Positions 25,844 to 36,033 of a DNA stretch of 64,000 nt are shown piece after piece; positions within the stretch are counted from its first letter, which is position 1; every line of letters begins with the position of its first letter. The DNA is from Aquabacterium soli (GTDB lineage Bacteria > Pseudomonadota > Gammaproteobacteria > Burkholderiales > Burkholderiaceae_C), in the NCBI RefSeq assembly GCF_003933735.1, contig NZ_RSED01000001.1, positions 1 through 64,000 on the forward strand, written 5' to 3'. The notes beneath the pieces are model-generated. The model did not search any database, had not been told where the DNA came from, and was given only the letters and a program-made list of their open reading frames with translations. The translations under genes and the position numbers were made by a program.

Positions 25844-26318
25844 ATTCTTGCTACAGCAGCAGGTGCTGGAACGGCTCGCCGAAGACCTGCGGCAAGCCGA
25901 ACAGGCCGCGCGGGCGGCCCATGAAACGGCGACCCACGAAGAAAACATCGCCGAAAACAAATACGACACCTTGGGGCTCGAAGCCGCCTACCTGGCCACC
26001 GGCCAGGCTCGTCGCGCCGACGCCATCCGCCAGGCGATGGCCCATTGGCATCAATTCCGCCCGCGCCCCTACGATGCCAGCAAAGGCATCCAGCTCGGTG
26101 CGCTGGTCTGCCTGGTCGATTCCGACGACAAGCAACAACAGCTCTTTCTCGGCCCGGATGGGGGCAGCATGAAGTTGGTCATCGGCGCTGAAATCGTTCA
26201 GGTCATCAGCAGCGAAACCCCCTTGGGCAGGGCCCTGCTGGGTAAATGCGAGGGTGATGAGGTGTCGATACAGGTGGCGCCCAGCCGACTACACTTTGAG
26301 GTGCTGCGGGTTCATTGA
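25821..26318 (+). CDS. GreA/GreB-family elongation-factor-like protein
   Basis: A 165-aa protein. An N-terminal alpha-helical hairpin (residues about 8-75, acidic, with EENIAENKYDTLGLEAAYL) is followed by a GreA/B-like C-terminal beta domain ending TPLGRALLGKCEGDEVSIQV. Gre factors insert the hairpin into the RNA polymerase secondary channel; paralogues of this size often have altered tips and regulatory rather than cleavage roles. It starts within the 3' end of the WYL gene. ATG 25833 is an alternative start. Confidence 0.75.
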   Translation: MPTFMMDKFLLQQQVLERLAEDLRQAEQAARAAHETATHEENIAENKYDTLGLEAAYLATGQARRADAIRQAMAHWHQFRPRPYDASKGIQLGALVCLVDSDDKQQQLFLGPDGGSMKLVIGAEIVQVISSETPLGRALLGKCEGDEVSIQVAPSRLHFEVLRVH

Positions 26319-26378
26319 GCCGCAAGCAAGTTCACGCCGCGTGGTTCGCTGAGTGACTGTCGTGGGGCGGCTGCAGCC

Positions 26379-26945
26379 TCATTCTTTGGCAACAGCCTCC
26401 ACCTGGATGCGAAGCCCCACATCCATCTTGAAGCCCCAATCCTTCCCGGCCCCCAGCCCGAACTCCTCGCGGTTGAAGCTGCCCGAAGCATCCGCCCCAC
26501 AGAAGTCGCGCTTGAGCATCGGATGCGGCATGCACTTGAGCTGGTGGATGGTCAGGGTCATCGGCCTGGTCTTGCCGTTCAGCGTCAGCACACCCACCAC
26601 CTGAGCCGGCACGCCGCCCTTGGCCCCATCAAAGCGGCCCTTGAACGTGGCGCTCGGGTTCTTCTCCACGTTGAAGAAATCTTTGCCGGTGGCCCAGGCG
26701 TTCATCGCGTCCAGCCCGAAATCGATGCTGGCCAGGTCCATCTTCACGTCGACGCTGCCCTCGCCCGTGGCCTTGTCGTAGACGATGGTGCCGGTGTTCT
26801 TGTTCAGTTTGCCGCGCCAGTAGGACAAGCCCATGTGGTCGGCTTCGAAGCTGGGGTATGTGTGCGTCGGGTCGATCTCATAGGTCACGGGGGCGGCCTG
26901 GGCGGCCAGGGCGAGCAGGGCGGGAACGAGCAGCAGCGACTTCAT
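26379..26945 (-). CDS. YceI-family periplasmic lipid-binding protein
   Basis: A 188-aa protein with a signal peptide (MKSLLLVPALLALAAQAA) and the YceI lipocalin-like beta barrel: YEIDPTHTYPSFEADHMGLS, VDVKMDLASIDFG, and TLTIHQLKCMPHPMLKR. The family binds polyisoprenoids such as ubiquinone-8 in the periplasm. The ATG at 26945 was preferred over the one at 26948 because AAGGAG then has better spacing. It has no obvious operon partner. The polyisoprenoid link is worth remembering given the rubber locus farther right, but no direct connection is shown. Confidence 0.92.
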   Translation of the reverse strand: MKSLLLVPALLALAAQAAPVTYEIDPTHTYPSFEADHMGLSYWRGKLNKNTGTIVYDKATGEGSVDVKMDLASIDFGLDAMNAWATGKDFFNVEKNPSATFKGRFDGAKGGVPAQVVGVLTLNGKTRPMTLTIHQLKCMPHPMLKRDFCGADASGSFNREEFGLGAGKDWGFKMDVGLRIQVEAVAKE

Positions 26946-27138
26946 CATCTCTCCTTGAGCAGTGGCTTGGCAGGGGCGCCAACCCAACGACGATCCGGGT
27001 GGGCGGTTTTCGACATACTGGCATCTGAACGTCAGTCAGGCTTTCCTGAAGGAAGCGCTGGCCAATTGCCAAGTGTCAATGATGCGTCATCCCCTACCGG
27101 CCGCTGCTCAGGCGTCACTCAGCCTGAACCCGGAGGTC

Positions 27139-27342
27139 TCACGCGTGCGCGATGATGATCTCGCTTTTCACGCCCAGCCCGAAGTTCCCGGTGGACACGA
27201 CCTGCCAGCCGAACCCCGCCAGTTGATTGAGAACCACGTAGAGGTTGTTCCCAAGCGGCGCATTGTTGCTCGCCAAGACCCATTGCGGGAAGTCCGCTGG
27301 AGCTGCCGTGGTTTCCTTGGCGTAAAGGATGTCGTATTTCAT
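27139..27342 (-). CDS. Small hypothetical protein (DUF4177-like)
   Basis: A 67-aa protein. The pattern LNQLAGFGWQVVSTGNFG, then EIIIAHA, resembles DUF4177 (LNxLGxxGWElV followed by a beta strand), a small alpha-beta fold of unknown function. AGGAG precedes the start. It lies 16 bases after a larger hypothetical gene on the same strand, so the two are probably cotranscribed. Confidence 0.55.
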   Translation of the reverse strand: MKYDILYAKETTAAPADFPQWVLASNNAPLGNNLYVVLNQLAGFGWQVVSTGNFGLGVKSEIIIAHA

Positions 27343-27358
27343 GGAATGGCTCCTGTGC

Positions 27359-28027
27359 TCAAGCCAGGCCCAAGGTGGCTTTGGCTTCTACGGTTGCGTA
27401 GTGCCGGTCGATCCCAGCAAGTCCACCCTGGATCCTCCCGGAGCTCAGCACTGAATAGACGACAAAGCCATCAGGAACGGGCAAAGGCGAAGACGTGAAT
27501 TGCGCCACGGCGTGGTCCAGGGCGGCCTGAAGTGAAGGGCCATAGCCGGTCTTCACGTGTGCGGATCCGTCCTTGTGCAGCAAGGTGGGCGCCAAGGCAG
27601 ACGTGACATCTGAGATCTCGTGCGCGTGTGGCCCATCGGCGCTGTGGATCACGACATGCGAGACATCGAGTGGAAAGCCGAAGTGTTCAGTGAAGTTGAA
27701 CCTCCTCACCGCAGGCGATGTGATGGGTGGGGTATAGAAGAAGAGCCCGAACTGGGGTGGCCAGATGCGGATCTCCAGCTGCCGCAGATCCGCCAGGGTC
27801 TGAACGTTCGGCACCTCTCCGCTGGCCGTGATCAGCAGCGTGGTTCCCACTCGCTTGACATCGAACTTGCCTTTACCGGGTACCTCAGCATGGCCTGGAG
27901 GGGCGCCTGTGTGAGCGCCGCCATCTCGCCCTCCGCGCTGGCTTCCTGGCTGATCTTGCTGGGCCGAGAAAGAGTCATCACCAAAGGAAGATTGTCCCCA
28001 TGGAACGGGAATGAAGCTGTCGCCCAT
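27359..28027 (-). CDS. Hypothetical protein
   Basis: A 222-aa protein without signal peptide. A low-complexity Gly/Gln/Ser-rich N-terminus (residues 10-48) precedes an alpha-beta body. The C-terminal third (SLQAALDHAVAQF, then VVYSVLSSGRIQGGLAGI) reads as a compact domain, but I do not recognise the family. It is followed by the small DUF4177-like gene. The function is unknown. Confidence 0.55.
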   Translation of the reverse strand: MGDSFIPVPWGQSSFGDDSFSAQQDQPGSQRGGRDGGAHTGAPPGHAEVPGKGKFDVKRVGTTLLITASGEVPNVQTLADLRQLEIRIWPPQFGLFFYTPPITSPAVRRFNFTEHFGFPLDVSHVVIHSADGPHAHEISDVTSALAPTLLHKDGSAHVKTGYGPSLQAALDHAVAQFTSSPLPVPDGFVVYSVLSSGRIQGGLAGIDRHYATVEAKATLGLA

Positions 28028-28148
28028 AAGGCCCCCTGTGTTCGATGGATGTGATTGTGAGCGCGCCTGATCTGCGCGGTTTCACGTTATCTCAAGCGCC
28101 CATGGGTGTCGCTCCCTAGGTCGTGGGAGATGCAGTTGGGTCAACGGG

Positions 28149-28616
28149 TCAGTTCCCGCGTTTCTTCTGAATGCTGATCGTGCCGTCGGTCTCCAGGAAC
28201 GCGTAGCGCATTTCGTGGAGGTCACAGTCGGCTTCACGCAGCGATTTCTGGACATCGCCGTCGCCTACGTGATGACGTTTGAGGACCTGCTCGAAGAACT
28301 GTCCATCCCGACCGATGAGCACGGGGTTGCCTTCGAACATCACCTCCAGACGTTTGCTGCGGGAAGAGGCCATGGCCACCAGCAGGTTGAGCCCGATCAG
28401 CGTGGTCACCACCAGAAGGCCGCCGCCTACAGAGTCGTCGCCACCCGTCAAGCCTGCACTGACCCCTTCACTGAGCAACAGCACGACGATCAGATCGAAG
28501 GGTGTGAACTGCCCAACGGTGCGCTTTCCCGAGACACGCACCAGCACCAGGAGCGCCCCATAGATGATGGCGCCGCGCAAGATGAACTCCCACCATGGCA
28601 GGTCTAGGTCAAACAT
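28149..28616 (-). CDS. DUF421/YetF-family membrane protein
   Basis: A 155-aa protein with three N-terminal transmembrane helices and a cytoplasmic YetF-type domain. Family landmarks are LRGAIIYGALLVLVRVSGKR, QFTPFDLIVVLLLSE and EGNPVLIGRDGQ. The ATG at 28616 (MFDLDLPWW) is preferred to a longer upstream reading. The family is of unknown function, often stress- or sporulation-associated. It diverges from the catalase gene across a 283-base region that contains no other gene. Confidence 0.85.
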   Translation of the reverse strand: MFDLDLPWWEFILRGAIIYGALLVLVRVSGKRTVGQFTPFDLIVVLLLSEGVSAGLTGGDDSVGGGLLVVTTLIGLNLLVAMASSRSKRLEVMFEGNPVLIGRDGQFFEQVLKRHHVGDGDVQKSLREADCDLHEMRYAFLETDGTISIQKKRGN

Positions 28617-28899
28617 GGCAGATCTCTTTTGTCGGTTGATTTTTCCTTTGCCAGCTGGATGAACATGGCTCTTCCTTGATGGGTAGAAATTTCGAGGGGC
28701 CGTTAGGCAAACGCCGTGCCCGCATTCCGTGTCGGATGGACGCGGCAATGAAGCAATGGATTGCGTCAAGCTAAATCGTAAGCATTATTTTCATTTCGGC
28801 ACTTCACGATTCGATCCCGCTAGCATGGATCTGTTGTGGCGACTCGATGCATTGCCGGTATCGGGTCGTGCCGTGATTTCTAATTAAAGAGGAACATCA

Positions 28900-31140
28900 A
28901 TGACCGCCCCTGATACCCCCGAAGAACAAGTTGTCGCAGATGCCTCTCGTCGCCGATTCCTGGGCACTGCTGGTGTGACGACCGCAGGTGCCGTCGTGGC
29001 CCCAATGGTCGCAAACCGCGCTGTGGCCGCTCAACCGGCAGGGCCGGTGGCTGCGGGGGCGCCCATCGCGAACAAGCTTGAAGACCTGGCCCGGGAGACG
29101 TCGATCGATGCCGGCCAGGCGCTGACCACCAACCAAGGTGTGAAGATCGCCGATCACCAGAACACCCTGAAGGCGGGGCTGCGTGGGCCCGCGCTCCTGG
29201 AAGACCAGCTGTTCCGCGAGAAGCTCACCGCTTTCGACCACGAGCGCATCCCCGAGCGCGTCGTCCATGCCCGCGGTGCCGCGGCCCACGGGGTCTTTGA
29301 GTCGTACGCCTCGCTGTCACAACTCACCAAAGCGAGCTTCCTGGCTTCGGCGGGGAAGAAAACGCCGGTGTTCGTACGGTTCTCGACGGTGGCTGGATCA
29401 AAGGGCTCGGCCGACACGGCCCGCGATGTGCGCGGCTTCGCCGTCAAGTTCTATACCGACGAAGGCAACTACGACCTGGTTGGCAACAACATTCCCGTCT
29501 TCTTCATCCAGGATGCCATCAAGTTCCCCGACCTGATTCACGCGGCCAAGCCCGAGGCCGACCGCGAAATCCCTCAAGCTTCCACAGCACATGACACGTT
29601 CTGGGATTTCATCTCGCTGATGCCTGAGTCAACGCACATGGTCATGTGGATCATGTCTGATCGAGCTATTCCCCGCGCGTACCAGATGATGGAGGGATTC
29701 GGCGTCCACACGTTCCGGATGATCAATGCTCAAGGCACGAGCCGCTTCGTCAAGTTTCACTGGAAGCCGTTGAAGGGGGTGCACGGCTTGGCTTGGGACG
29801 AAGCGCAGAAGCTGGCGGGCAAGGACCCCGATTTCCATCGCCGCGATCTGGCCGATGCGATCGTGGCCAAGGACTTCCCGGAATGGGAGCTGGGCGTGCA
29901 AGTGGTCGAAGAGGCCGACGCCACACGTTTCGGATTTGACCTGCTCGATGCAACCAAGCTCATTCCGGAAGAGCTGGTGCCCGTGCGGCCGATTGGCAAG
30001 ATGACGCTCAACCGGAACCCCGACAACTACTTCGCCGAAACCGAGCAGGTGGCATTTCACACCGGCAACCTGGTTCCAGGCATCGATGTCACGGACGATC
30101 CGCTGCTGCAGGGGCGCATGTTCTCATACGTCGATACGCAACTCACACGATTGGGTGGGCCGAACTTTCACGAGATTCCCATCAATCGGCCCCTTTGCCC
30201 CTTCCACAACTTGCAGCGTGACGGATTTCATCGCCAGACCATCGCCAAAGGTCGGGTGAACTATGAGCCGAGTTCGATCGATGTGCCTCCGATTCAGGAG
30301 GTGCCACCCTCGCGAGGCGGCTTCGCGTCCTATCCGGAGCCGATCTCTGGCAACAAGGTGCGCCACAGGTCGGAAACCTTTGCGGACCACTACTCGCAAG
30401 CCACCCTGTTCTGGCAGAGCCAGACCAAGCCGGAGCAGCAGCACATCGTCGAGGCGCTTCAGTTCGAACTGGGCAAGGTCAGCGTGCCTGCGGTGCGACT
30501 TCGGATGCTGTCCAACCTCGTCAACGTCGACCGGGATCTTGCGGCGCGTGTGGCGGCCGTGCTGGGTGTGCCTGTGCCGCCAGCCAGTCCCCGCGTGGGC
30601 AACAGGAAATACGCGCCGTCGCCTGCACTGAGCATGATCGCGCGCGGGAACCCCAAGAGCATCGTGGGCCGCAAGATCGCCTTCCTGGCGGCAGACGGTG
30701 TCGATGAGGCGGGGCTGCAGGCCGTGAAGGCCGAGTTGACCAAATCGGGCGCGGTCGTGAAAGTGCTCGCGCCGCACCTGGGCAACCTGCGCGGCGCGAA
30801 CGGGGGCGCAGTCAAAGTCGACGACCTGATCGTCACGATGCCCTCGGTCGTGTTCGACGCGGTGTTCGTTCCTGGCGGTGACGCCAGTGTGAAGGCCCTC
30901 AAAGCTTCCGGAGACGCCGTCCATTTCGTCCGGGAAGCCTTCAAACACGCCAAGGCGCTTGCTGCACTTGCAGGCGCAAGCGACTTGCTGAGTTTCGCCG
31001 GGATCCCTGCCGCCGCTGGGGCCACCGTCCCAGGCGTGAGCACTTCGCTCGACACGAACGCGCTTGTCCGCAAGTTCATCGCCGACATTGGTGTGCACCG
31101 GCATTGGGAGCGTGCTCAGAAGGACTCCATCGCCGCATGA
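28900..31140 (+). CDS. katE: Large-subunit (HPII-type) catalase with Tat signal
   Basis: A 746-aa haem catalase, 2 H2O2 to 2 H2O plus O2. The catalytic core is residues about 80-560: active His123 in [11 protein letters not shown], distal Asn in [12 protein letters not shown], proximal haem Tyr410 in [13 protein letters not shown]. Residues about 600-746 are the class-I-glutaminase/DJ-1-like domain found only in large-subunit catalases. The N-terminus carries a twin-arginine signal ([10 protein letters not shown] plus hydrophobic stretch, cleavage near AVAA), implying export of the folded enzyme to the periplasm. GAGGAA precedes the ATG. It is convergent with the LLM gene, with only 12 bases between stops. 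Confidence 0.95.
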   Translation: MTAPDTPEEQVVADASRRRFLGTAGVTTAGAVVAPMVANRAVAAQPAGPVAAGAPIANKLEDLARETSIDAGQALTTNQGVKIADHQNTLKAGLRGPALLEDQLFREKLTAFDHERIPERVVHARGAAAHGVFESYASLSQLTKASFLASAGKKTPVFVRFSTVAGSKGSADTARDVRGFAVKFYTDEGNYDLVGNNIPVFFIQDAIKFPDLIHAAKPEADREIPQASTAHDTFWDFISLMPESTHMVMWIMSDRAIPRAYQMMEGFGVHTFRMINAQGTSRFVKFHWKPLKGVHGLAWDEAQKLAGKDPDFHRRDLADAIVAKDFPEWELGVQVVEEADATRFGFDLLDATKLIPEELVPVRPIGKMTLNRNPDNYFAETEQVAFHTGNLVPGIDVTDDPLLQGRMFSYVDTQLTRLGGPNFHEIPINRPLCPFHNLQRDGFHRQTIAKGRVNYEPSSIDVPPIQEVPPSRGGFASYPEPISGNKVRHRSETFADHYSQATLFWQSQTKPEQQHIVEALQFELGKVSVPAVRLRMLSNLVNVDRDLAARVAAVLGVPVPPASPRVGNRKYAPSPALSMIARGNPKSIVGRKIAFLAADGVDEAGLQAVKAELTKSGAVVKVLAPHLGNLRGANGGAVKVDDLIVTMPSVVFDAVFVPGGDASVKALKASGDAVHFVREAFKHAKALAALAGASDLLSFAGIPAAAGATVPGVSTSLDTNALVRKFIADIGVHRHWERAQKDSIAA

Positions 31141-31152
31141 TCCTGTCAACGT

Positions 31153-32148
31153 CTACGCGTTGCCTGTGGAGCGCTCTCTCAGCCTCAAGGGCGGAATAAC
31201 GCTTGAGCCCACCGTGCTGATGAAGGCTGGCTGCTGAATTCCGACGTGATGAAGGTTGATTGCACCGACGCCCATTTGGATGCACGCCCACAGATGGTCG
31301 ATCAGTTCTTGGGCATCGGTCCAGATGAGGACATGGCGATCCATGTCCTCGACTTTCAGCGTGTGGCTTTCGGCTTCGAATGCTTCAGGCGTTCGAAGAT
31401 CATGATGCTTGCAGCGTTCCACGCAGGCGTACCGCCATTGCCGGTGGGCCTCTTCAAGCGCCGATGGCCGGCTCTTACCGTGGCAAGTGTCGATCTTTAC
31501 ATGGACCGGCTTTCCTCGACCCCCACCTTGCCTGAAGGCATTGATGATCTTCGAGAGCCCGCCCAGATCGGTACCAAGCGTCAGTAGGCCGTCTGCCCAG
31601 CCGCCGACCCAATGGGCGGTGGCCTCCGTCATGGCCGAGCCAAAGAGCTGAGGGCTGTTCTTGGACCCCACCCAGATTCGCGCGTCGTGGAGATCGAACA
31701 TCCCTAGATCGGTGACACTTTGCCCTCTCATCAACTGGCGGATGATGCCGGCCGCCTCCTCCAAGCGCTGATTCCGCTGTGGCGCAGGCGGCCAGTCTCC
31801 TCCCAGGGCGGCTTCGTTCAGCGCCTCCCCACTGCCAAACGCGATCCAGGGCAATCTGCCAGGAAACATCTCTTCCAAGGTCGCCATGGCCTGGGCCACC
31901 ATGACTGGGTGATGGCGCATGCCGCCAGGGACCGTGATGGTGCTGAAGGCGATGTGGTGGGTCGCCTGCATGGCGGCGCCCAGCCAGGACCAAAGGTGAC
32001 CGGAATTGCCCTGAGTGGTGGCCCACGGTTGCAGATGGTCGGAGCAGAAGACCGCGTCGAATCGATGGTTCTCCGCCAGTTTGCAGAAGGAAACCAACTG
32101 GCTTGGGGAGAACTGTTCGTGCGATGCGTGATAGCTGTACTTGGTCAT
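31153..32148 (-). CDS. LLM-class flavin-dependent oxidoreductase (TIGR03885-like)
   Basis: A 331-aa luciferase-like monooxygenase fold: RFDAVFCSDHLQPWATTQG near the N-terminus, TVPGGMRHHPVMVAQ, ATLEEMFPGRLPWIAFGSGEALNE and WVGGWADGLLTLGT. The resemblance is strongest to the FMN-dependent TIGR03885 group; the substrate is unknown. It begins 8 bases after the patatin-like gene's stop on the same strand, so both are one operon. Confidence 0.88.
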   Translation of the reverse strand: MTKYSYHASHEQFSPSQLVSFCKLAENHRFDAVFCSDHLQPWATTQGNSGHLWSWLGAAMQATHHIAFSTITVPGGMRHHPVMVAQAMATLEEMFPGRLPWIAFGSGEALNEAALGGDWPPAPQRNQRLEEAAGIIRQLMRGQSVTDLGMFDLHDARIWVGSKNSPQLFGSAMTEATAHWVGGWADGLLTLGTDLGGLSKIINAFRQGGGRGKPVHVKIDTCHGKSRPSALEEAHRQWRYACVERCKHHDLRTPEAFEAESHTLKVEDMDRHVLIWTDAQELIDHLWACIQMGVGAINLHHVGIQQPAFISTVGSSVIPPLRLRERSTGNA

Positions 32149-32155
32149 GAGAGTC

Positions 32156-33172
32156 TCAGACCCAGTGTGGCTCTTTGATGGTGGCGGGCAAAGGGAGGCC
32201 AGCTTCGTCTATTGCTTGAATGGCTTGTCGCTCGCCCAACGCGATGAGCTCGTCCACCCGCTCTGGCGAGAAGTCGAGCTGCCCGGAAATGGCGTCATGC
32301 TCCAATGGCGGTCTGCGTATGGCAAGCACGTGGCTGAATCCTGCCAGCGCCTCGGCGGGCAAGCTCATCTTGCCGTGCGCCATGAGCTCCTGGACTCGGT
32401 GCGCAATCTCGATGCCGGAAGAAGGAAGCCGCGCAGCCTCCTCAGACATCTGATCAATGGTGACCAGGATGCTCTGGATTCCCCGGTTTGCACTGGAGGC
32501 CAATCGCCCGGTGCGTCTCAGGGCCTCCAGCAAGAGCGGCAGTGCCGCCTGACGTGTGACATCGCCGTCCCAATACATTCGGCCACCGATGTCCACCGGG
32601 TCGAACAGCATCGGGATGGCCGAGCTGGCCCCCAGATGGGCGGCGCCAAGCGTCATGTCCACGTTGTTGAAAAGGACCAACTGGCCGCTCACGACGTCGA
32701 CGGCGCCGACCCCGAGGAGCGGGTCCGCAGGGGTTGCTGCGGTCAGATCCCCAATCCCGGACAAGAGGCCCCACATCCGGCTGCGATCCATCAATGGATA
32801 GGTAAAGCGATCCATGCCCATGACGGGGTTCCAGACGAGCGGGTTCGGCGCCCCAAGCCCGCGTGTGCCGCACAGCAGGCCGGTGAGCAAGCCATTCCAA
32901 CTCTGCGTCAGCCGATGCATCGGCATGCCCGCGAAAGGCAAGGATGGCGTGGCCAGCGCCTCCCGCCAAATGGTCTCCATCGCCCTTGCTCCAGCCATGA
33001 GGTCCTGCCCATGCTTGACTGCGATGGCCGCGTTGATTGCACCGATCGAGGTTCCCCCCGCACCGACGAATTTGCTGCCTTGAAGCCGTCTTGACAAGGC
33101 TCTCCAGACGCCGCATCCGAAGGCGCCCAGTGCGCCTCCGCCGCCGAACATGACGACAACACGAATGGCCAT
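32156..33172 (-). CDS. Patatin-like phospholipase
   Basis: A 338-aa serine acyl hydrolase. It has the oxyanion motif GGGGALGAFGCG (residues about 9-20), the nucleophile Ser in GTSIGA, and the catalytic Asp in YWDGDVTR (DG/A motif). There is no signal peptide. It hydrolyses acyl esters of membrane lipids in the usual family reading. ATG 33172 has GGGGGA upstream; an in-frame ATG at 33211 would add 13 residues. It is followed by the LLM oxidoreductase, and diverges from the DUF892 gene over 242 bases. Confidence 0.88.
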   Translation of the reverse strand: MAIRVVVMFGGGGALGAFGCGVWRALSRRLQGSKFVGAGGTSIGAINAAIAVKHGQDLMAGARAMETIWREALATPSLPFAGMPMHRLTQSWNGLLTGLLCGTRGLGAPNPLVWNPVMGMDRFTYPLMDRSRMWGLLSGIGDLTAATPADPLLGVGAVDVVSGQLVLFNNVDMTLGAAHLGASSAIPMLFDPVDIGGRMYWDGDVTRQAALPLLLEALRRTGRLASSANRGIQSILVTIDQMSEEAARLPSSGIEIAHRVQELMAHGKMSLPAEALAGFSHVLAIRRPPLEHDAISGQLDFSPERVDELIALGERQAIQAIDEAGLPLPATIKEPHWV

Positions 33173-33414
33173 GGATCCCCCGTTGCTGGCATATGCCAGT
33201 CCACTTGCCAAAGCACAAAGCCGATAAAACCAGGTTCGTGGTTCTTGCCTGGAGAACTAAAGGGTATACGCGGGCAACACCTTGAGTGCGGCGTGTGGTC
33301 AATGGCTTCGCATGGCCGGCATGCGTAGCAGGCCGACGCCACCTTGTTGGGGTCTGACCGGGTTTGGGCATGCAGGTTGCTGGAGAGAGGGATCCCTTAC
33401 CCAAGGAGCCAAGC

Positions 33415-33909
33415 ATGCCCATCAAGACAGTCCACGATTTATTCGTCCACGAACTCTCGGACATGTACAGCGCCGAGAAGCAAATGACCCGTTCGCTTCC
33501 CAAGATGGCCCGAGCCGCCGCAGACCCGCAACTGGCGGCGGCGTTCGAGCAACATCTGGAGGAAACTCAGGGACAGGTCGAACGTATCGACAAAATTGTT
33601 GAACTTGCAGGGATCAAGCTCAAGCGCATCAAGTGTGTGGCCATGGAGGGCCTCATCGAAGAAGCCAAGGACACCATTGACGAAGTGGAAAAAGGACCGG
33701 TCCTTGATGCCGCCTTGATCGGATCCGCCCAGAAAGCAGAACACTATGAGATCGCAAGTTACACGACATTGATCGTCCTGGCGACCAAGCTTGGCCTCGA
33801 CGACGCTCGAAAGCTATTGTCTGAGTCGTTGGCCGAAGAGAAGGCCACAGACGAAAAGCTGGGCACATTGGCGACCGCCGCAAAGCTTGATGAAGCCGAA
33901 GCCGCTTGA
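33415..33909 (+). CDS. DUF892 ferritin-like protein (YciE/YciF family)
   Basis: A 164-aa four-helix ferritin-like protein: LFVHELSDMYSAEKQM on helix 1, HLEETQGQVERI on helix 2, then AQKAEHYEIASY and LAEEKATDEKL, which supply the carboxylate/His metal ligands. CAAGGAG precedes the ATG. Members are induced by general stress and sit next to catalase and rubrerythrin-type genes. The role in iron or peroxide handling is inferred. Confidence 0.92.
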   Translation: MPIKTVHDLFVHELSDMYSAEKQMTRSLPKMARAAADPQLAAAFEQHLEETQGQVERIDKIVELAGIKLKRIKCVAMEGLIEEAKDTIDEVEKGPVLDAALIGSAQKAEHYEIASYTTLIVLATKLGLDDARKLLSESLAEEKATDEKLGTLATAAKLDEAEAA

Positions 33910-33960
33910 TCATGTCCGCCTGTTTGAACGCCCTGAGGCATACACCATGGTAGGCGCAGC

Positions 33961-34623
33961 ATGAACGCCGCTGAGAAGACGCGTCATTTGGCGGCGGGAG
34001 AAACCCCGCCACCAAATGACGCATCGAAATCGCCACTCGCCCGCCAGGAGGCCCCGGCGGGAACCGCATTGCTCGTGGTCGATATGCTGGGCGCATGGAG
34101 TTTTCCTGAGGCAGACAGCCTGCTCAGCAGGGCGCTGGCTATCGCACCGGCGACCCAGGCACTCAAGAGGCGCTGCAAAGCGAACAGCGTTCCGGTCATC
34201 TATGCGAATGACAACCACGGGCACTGGCGCACAGACTTCCGGGGGCTGGTGGAGCAAGGGCTTCGCTCGGGAGGCGCGCGCGCCCGGCTCAATGAATTGC
34301 TTTTTCCAGATGAAGAGGACTATTTCGTCCTGAAGCCAAAGCAATCGGCCTTCTTCGCCACCCCCTTGGACATGCTGCTCAGCCATCTGAAGGTTAGGCG
34401 GTTGCTTGTCACCGGTGTGGCCACTGATCAATGCGTGCTTGCCACGGTTCTCGACGCACGCATGCGCGATTACAGCGTCCACTGCCCGTCTGACTGCCTT
34501 GCCACGCATGACGATCGTCGTCAGGCTCAAGCGGTGCGTCACTTGGCCGATGTGCTTGAGCTGGATGTCACGCCGTCGCATGCGCTCGACGTCAAAACAC
34601 TCGGGGCAATCGATCAGCGGTGA
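33961..34623 (+). CDS. Isochorismatase-like cysteine hydrolase
   Basis: A 220-aa protein with the Asp-Lys-Cys triad: Asp in [10 protein letters not shown], Lys in VLKPKQSAF, and Cys in [11 protein letters not shown], with the non-prolyl cis peptide at VAT. The first 30 residues are a poorly conserved leader. These enzymes hydrolyse amides or isochorismate-like ethers; the substrate is unknown. It is part of the stress-type gene group. Confidence 0.86.
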   Translation: MNAAEKTRHLAAGETPPPNDASKSPLARQEAPAGTALLVVDMLGAWSFPEADSLLSRALAIAPATQALKRRCKANSVPVIYANDNHGHWRTDFRGLVEQGLRSGGARARLNELLFPDEEDYFVLKPKQSAFFATPLDMLLSHLKVRRLLVTGVATDQCVLATVLDARMRDYSVHCPSDCLATHDDRRQAQAVRHLADVLELDVTPSHALDVKTLGAIDQR

Positions 34624-34694
34624 GCGGATTTTGTCTGATTGATGCGTCGTCTGCATGCGGCGCACCTGTGGCTTGCCTTCTCAGGAGACACATC

Positions 34695-35900
34695 ATGAAA
34701 GCCTTGACTTACCACTCAGCCAAAGACGTCCGCTTTGAATCCGTGCCGGACCCGGTCATCCAGGACGACCAGGACATCATTCTGCGGGTGACGGCGACCG
34801 CCATTTGCGGATCGGATCTGCACATATACCGGGGCAAGATCCCTGGCATGAAGGCCGGCGACGTGTTGGGCCATGAGTTCATGGGCATCGTCGAAGAGGT
34901 CGGGGCTGGCGCTACCCGTTTGAAAAAGGGTGACCGGGTGGTCGTGCCCTTCACCATCTCTTGTGGCGACTGCTTCTTCTGCAGCAAGACACTGTTCTCC
35001 GCTTGCGAAAACACCAATCCGGGCCGGGGCGCCATCCTCAACAAGAAGAACGTCCGCTCTGGAGCGGGCATGTTCGGCTACTCCCATCTCTATGGAGGCT
35101 ACGCAGGCGGCCAGGCCGAGTATGTACGGGTGCCGAAGGCCAACGTCGGCCCGATCGTTATACCGCCAGGTCTGTCTGACGAGAAAGTGCTCTTCCTGTC
35201 AGACATCCTTCCCACGGGCTACCAGGCCGCTGTCAATGGACTGGTAGGGCCGGGCTCGACCGTGGCCATTTTTGGAGCAGGGCCGGTGGGACTCATGGCA
35301 GCGGCTTCGGCCAGGTTGCTTGGCGCAGAGCGCATTTTCATGGTGGACCACCACGCCTATCGGCTCGAGTTTGCCAAGCAGACCTATGACGTGATTCCGA
35401 TCAATTTCGATGACATCGAGGATCCTGCGGAGTTCATCGTCGAACAGACGGATTTTCGTGGAGTGGACGCGTCCATCGATGCCGTAGGCTTCGAGGCCAA
35501 GGGTAGCGCGCTTGAAACGGTGCTGACCGACCTCAAGCTCGAAGGATCGAGCGGCAAGGCCTTACGTCAGGCGATTGCAGCCACGCGGCGCGGCGGCGTG
35601 GTCAGTGTTCCGGGCGTGTATGCAGGCTTCATCCATGGGTTTCTATTCGGTGACGCATTCGAAAAGGGGCTGAACTTTGCCTCTGGGCAAACCCATGTGC
35701 AACGCTACCTGCCGGAGTTGCTCGCCCATATTGAGGAAGGCCGCATCAGCCCTGAGGTGATCATCAGTCACCACCTCCCACTGTCGCAGGCCGTGCGCGG
35801 ATACGAGGTCTTCGAGAAAAAGCAGGAAGCCTGCCGCAAAGTTGTCTTGACGCCGGATGGCCCCTCCCTCGCCACGCATCCCGCGCCGCTGGAGGTTTAG
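34695..35900 (+). CDS. Zinc-dependent alcohol dehydrogenase (formaldehyde-dehydrogenase-like)
   Basis: A 401-aa medium-chain dehydrogenase. The catalytic zinc ligands are in ICGSDLH and GHEFMG, structural-zinc cysteines in [16 protein letters not shown], and the NAD site is [12 protein letters not shown] followed by MVDHH. Length and the long insertion after the NAD domain match the glutathione-independent formaldehyde dehydrogenase/FdhA-like group. CAGGAG precedes the ATG. It lies 71 bases after the isochorismatase-like gene and may be cotranscribed. Confidence 0.92.
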   Translation: MKALTYHSAKDVRFESVPDPVIQDDQDIILRVTATAICGSDLHIYRGKIPGMKAGDVLGHEFMGIVEEVGAGATRLKKGDRVVVPFTISCGDCFFCSKTLFSACENTNPGRGAILNKKNVRSGAGMFGYSHLYGGYAGGQAEYVRVPKANVGPIVIPPGLSDEKVLFLSDILPTGYQAAVNGLVGPGSTVAIFGAGPVGLMAAASARLLGAERIFMVDHHAYRLEFAKQTYDVIPINFDDIEDPAEFIVEQTDFRGVDASIDAVGFEAKGSALETVLTDLKLEGSSGKALRQAIAATRRGGVVSVPGVYAGFIHGFLFGDAFEKGLNFASGQTHVQRYLPELLAHIEEGRISPEVIISHHLPLSQAVRGYEVFEKKQEACRKVVLTPDGPSLATHPAPLEV

Positions 35901-36033
35901 GTTGAAAGGCTGGCGCGCTGCCTGAGCATCTCAGATGTCCGTGACAATGTGCGGCCTCTAAACGACAGTTGATCGCGGAGGGCCTTCGGCGAAGGGATGC
36001 TACGCTCCGGGGCATGCAAGCGCCCTGTCCATC

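Noticed and set aside
33439-34096. Minus-strand frames opposite the DUF892 gene
   Set aside because: The plus-strand DUF892 protein is complete with a strong ribosome-binding site and helix motifs; the antisense frames have none.
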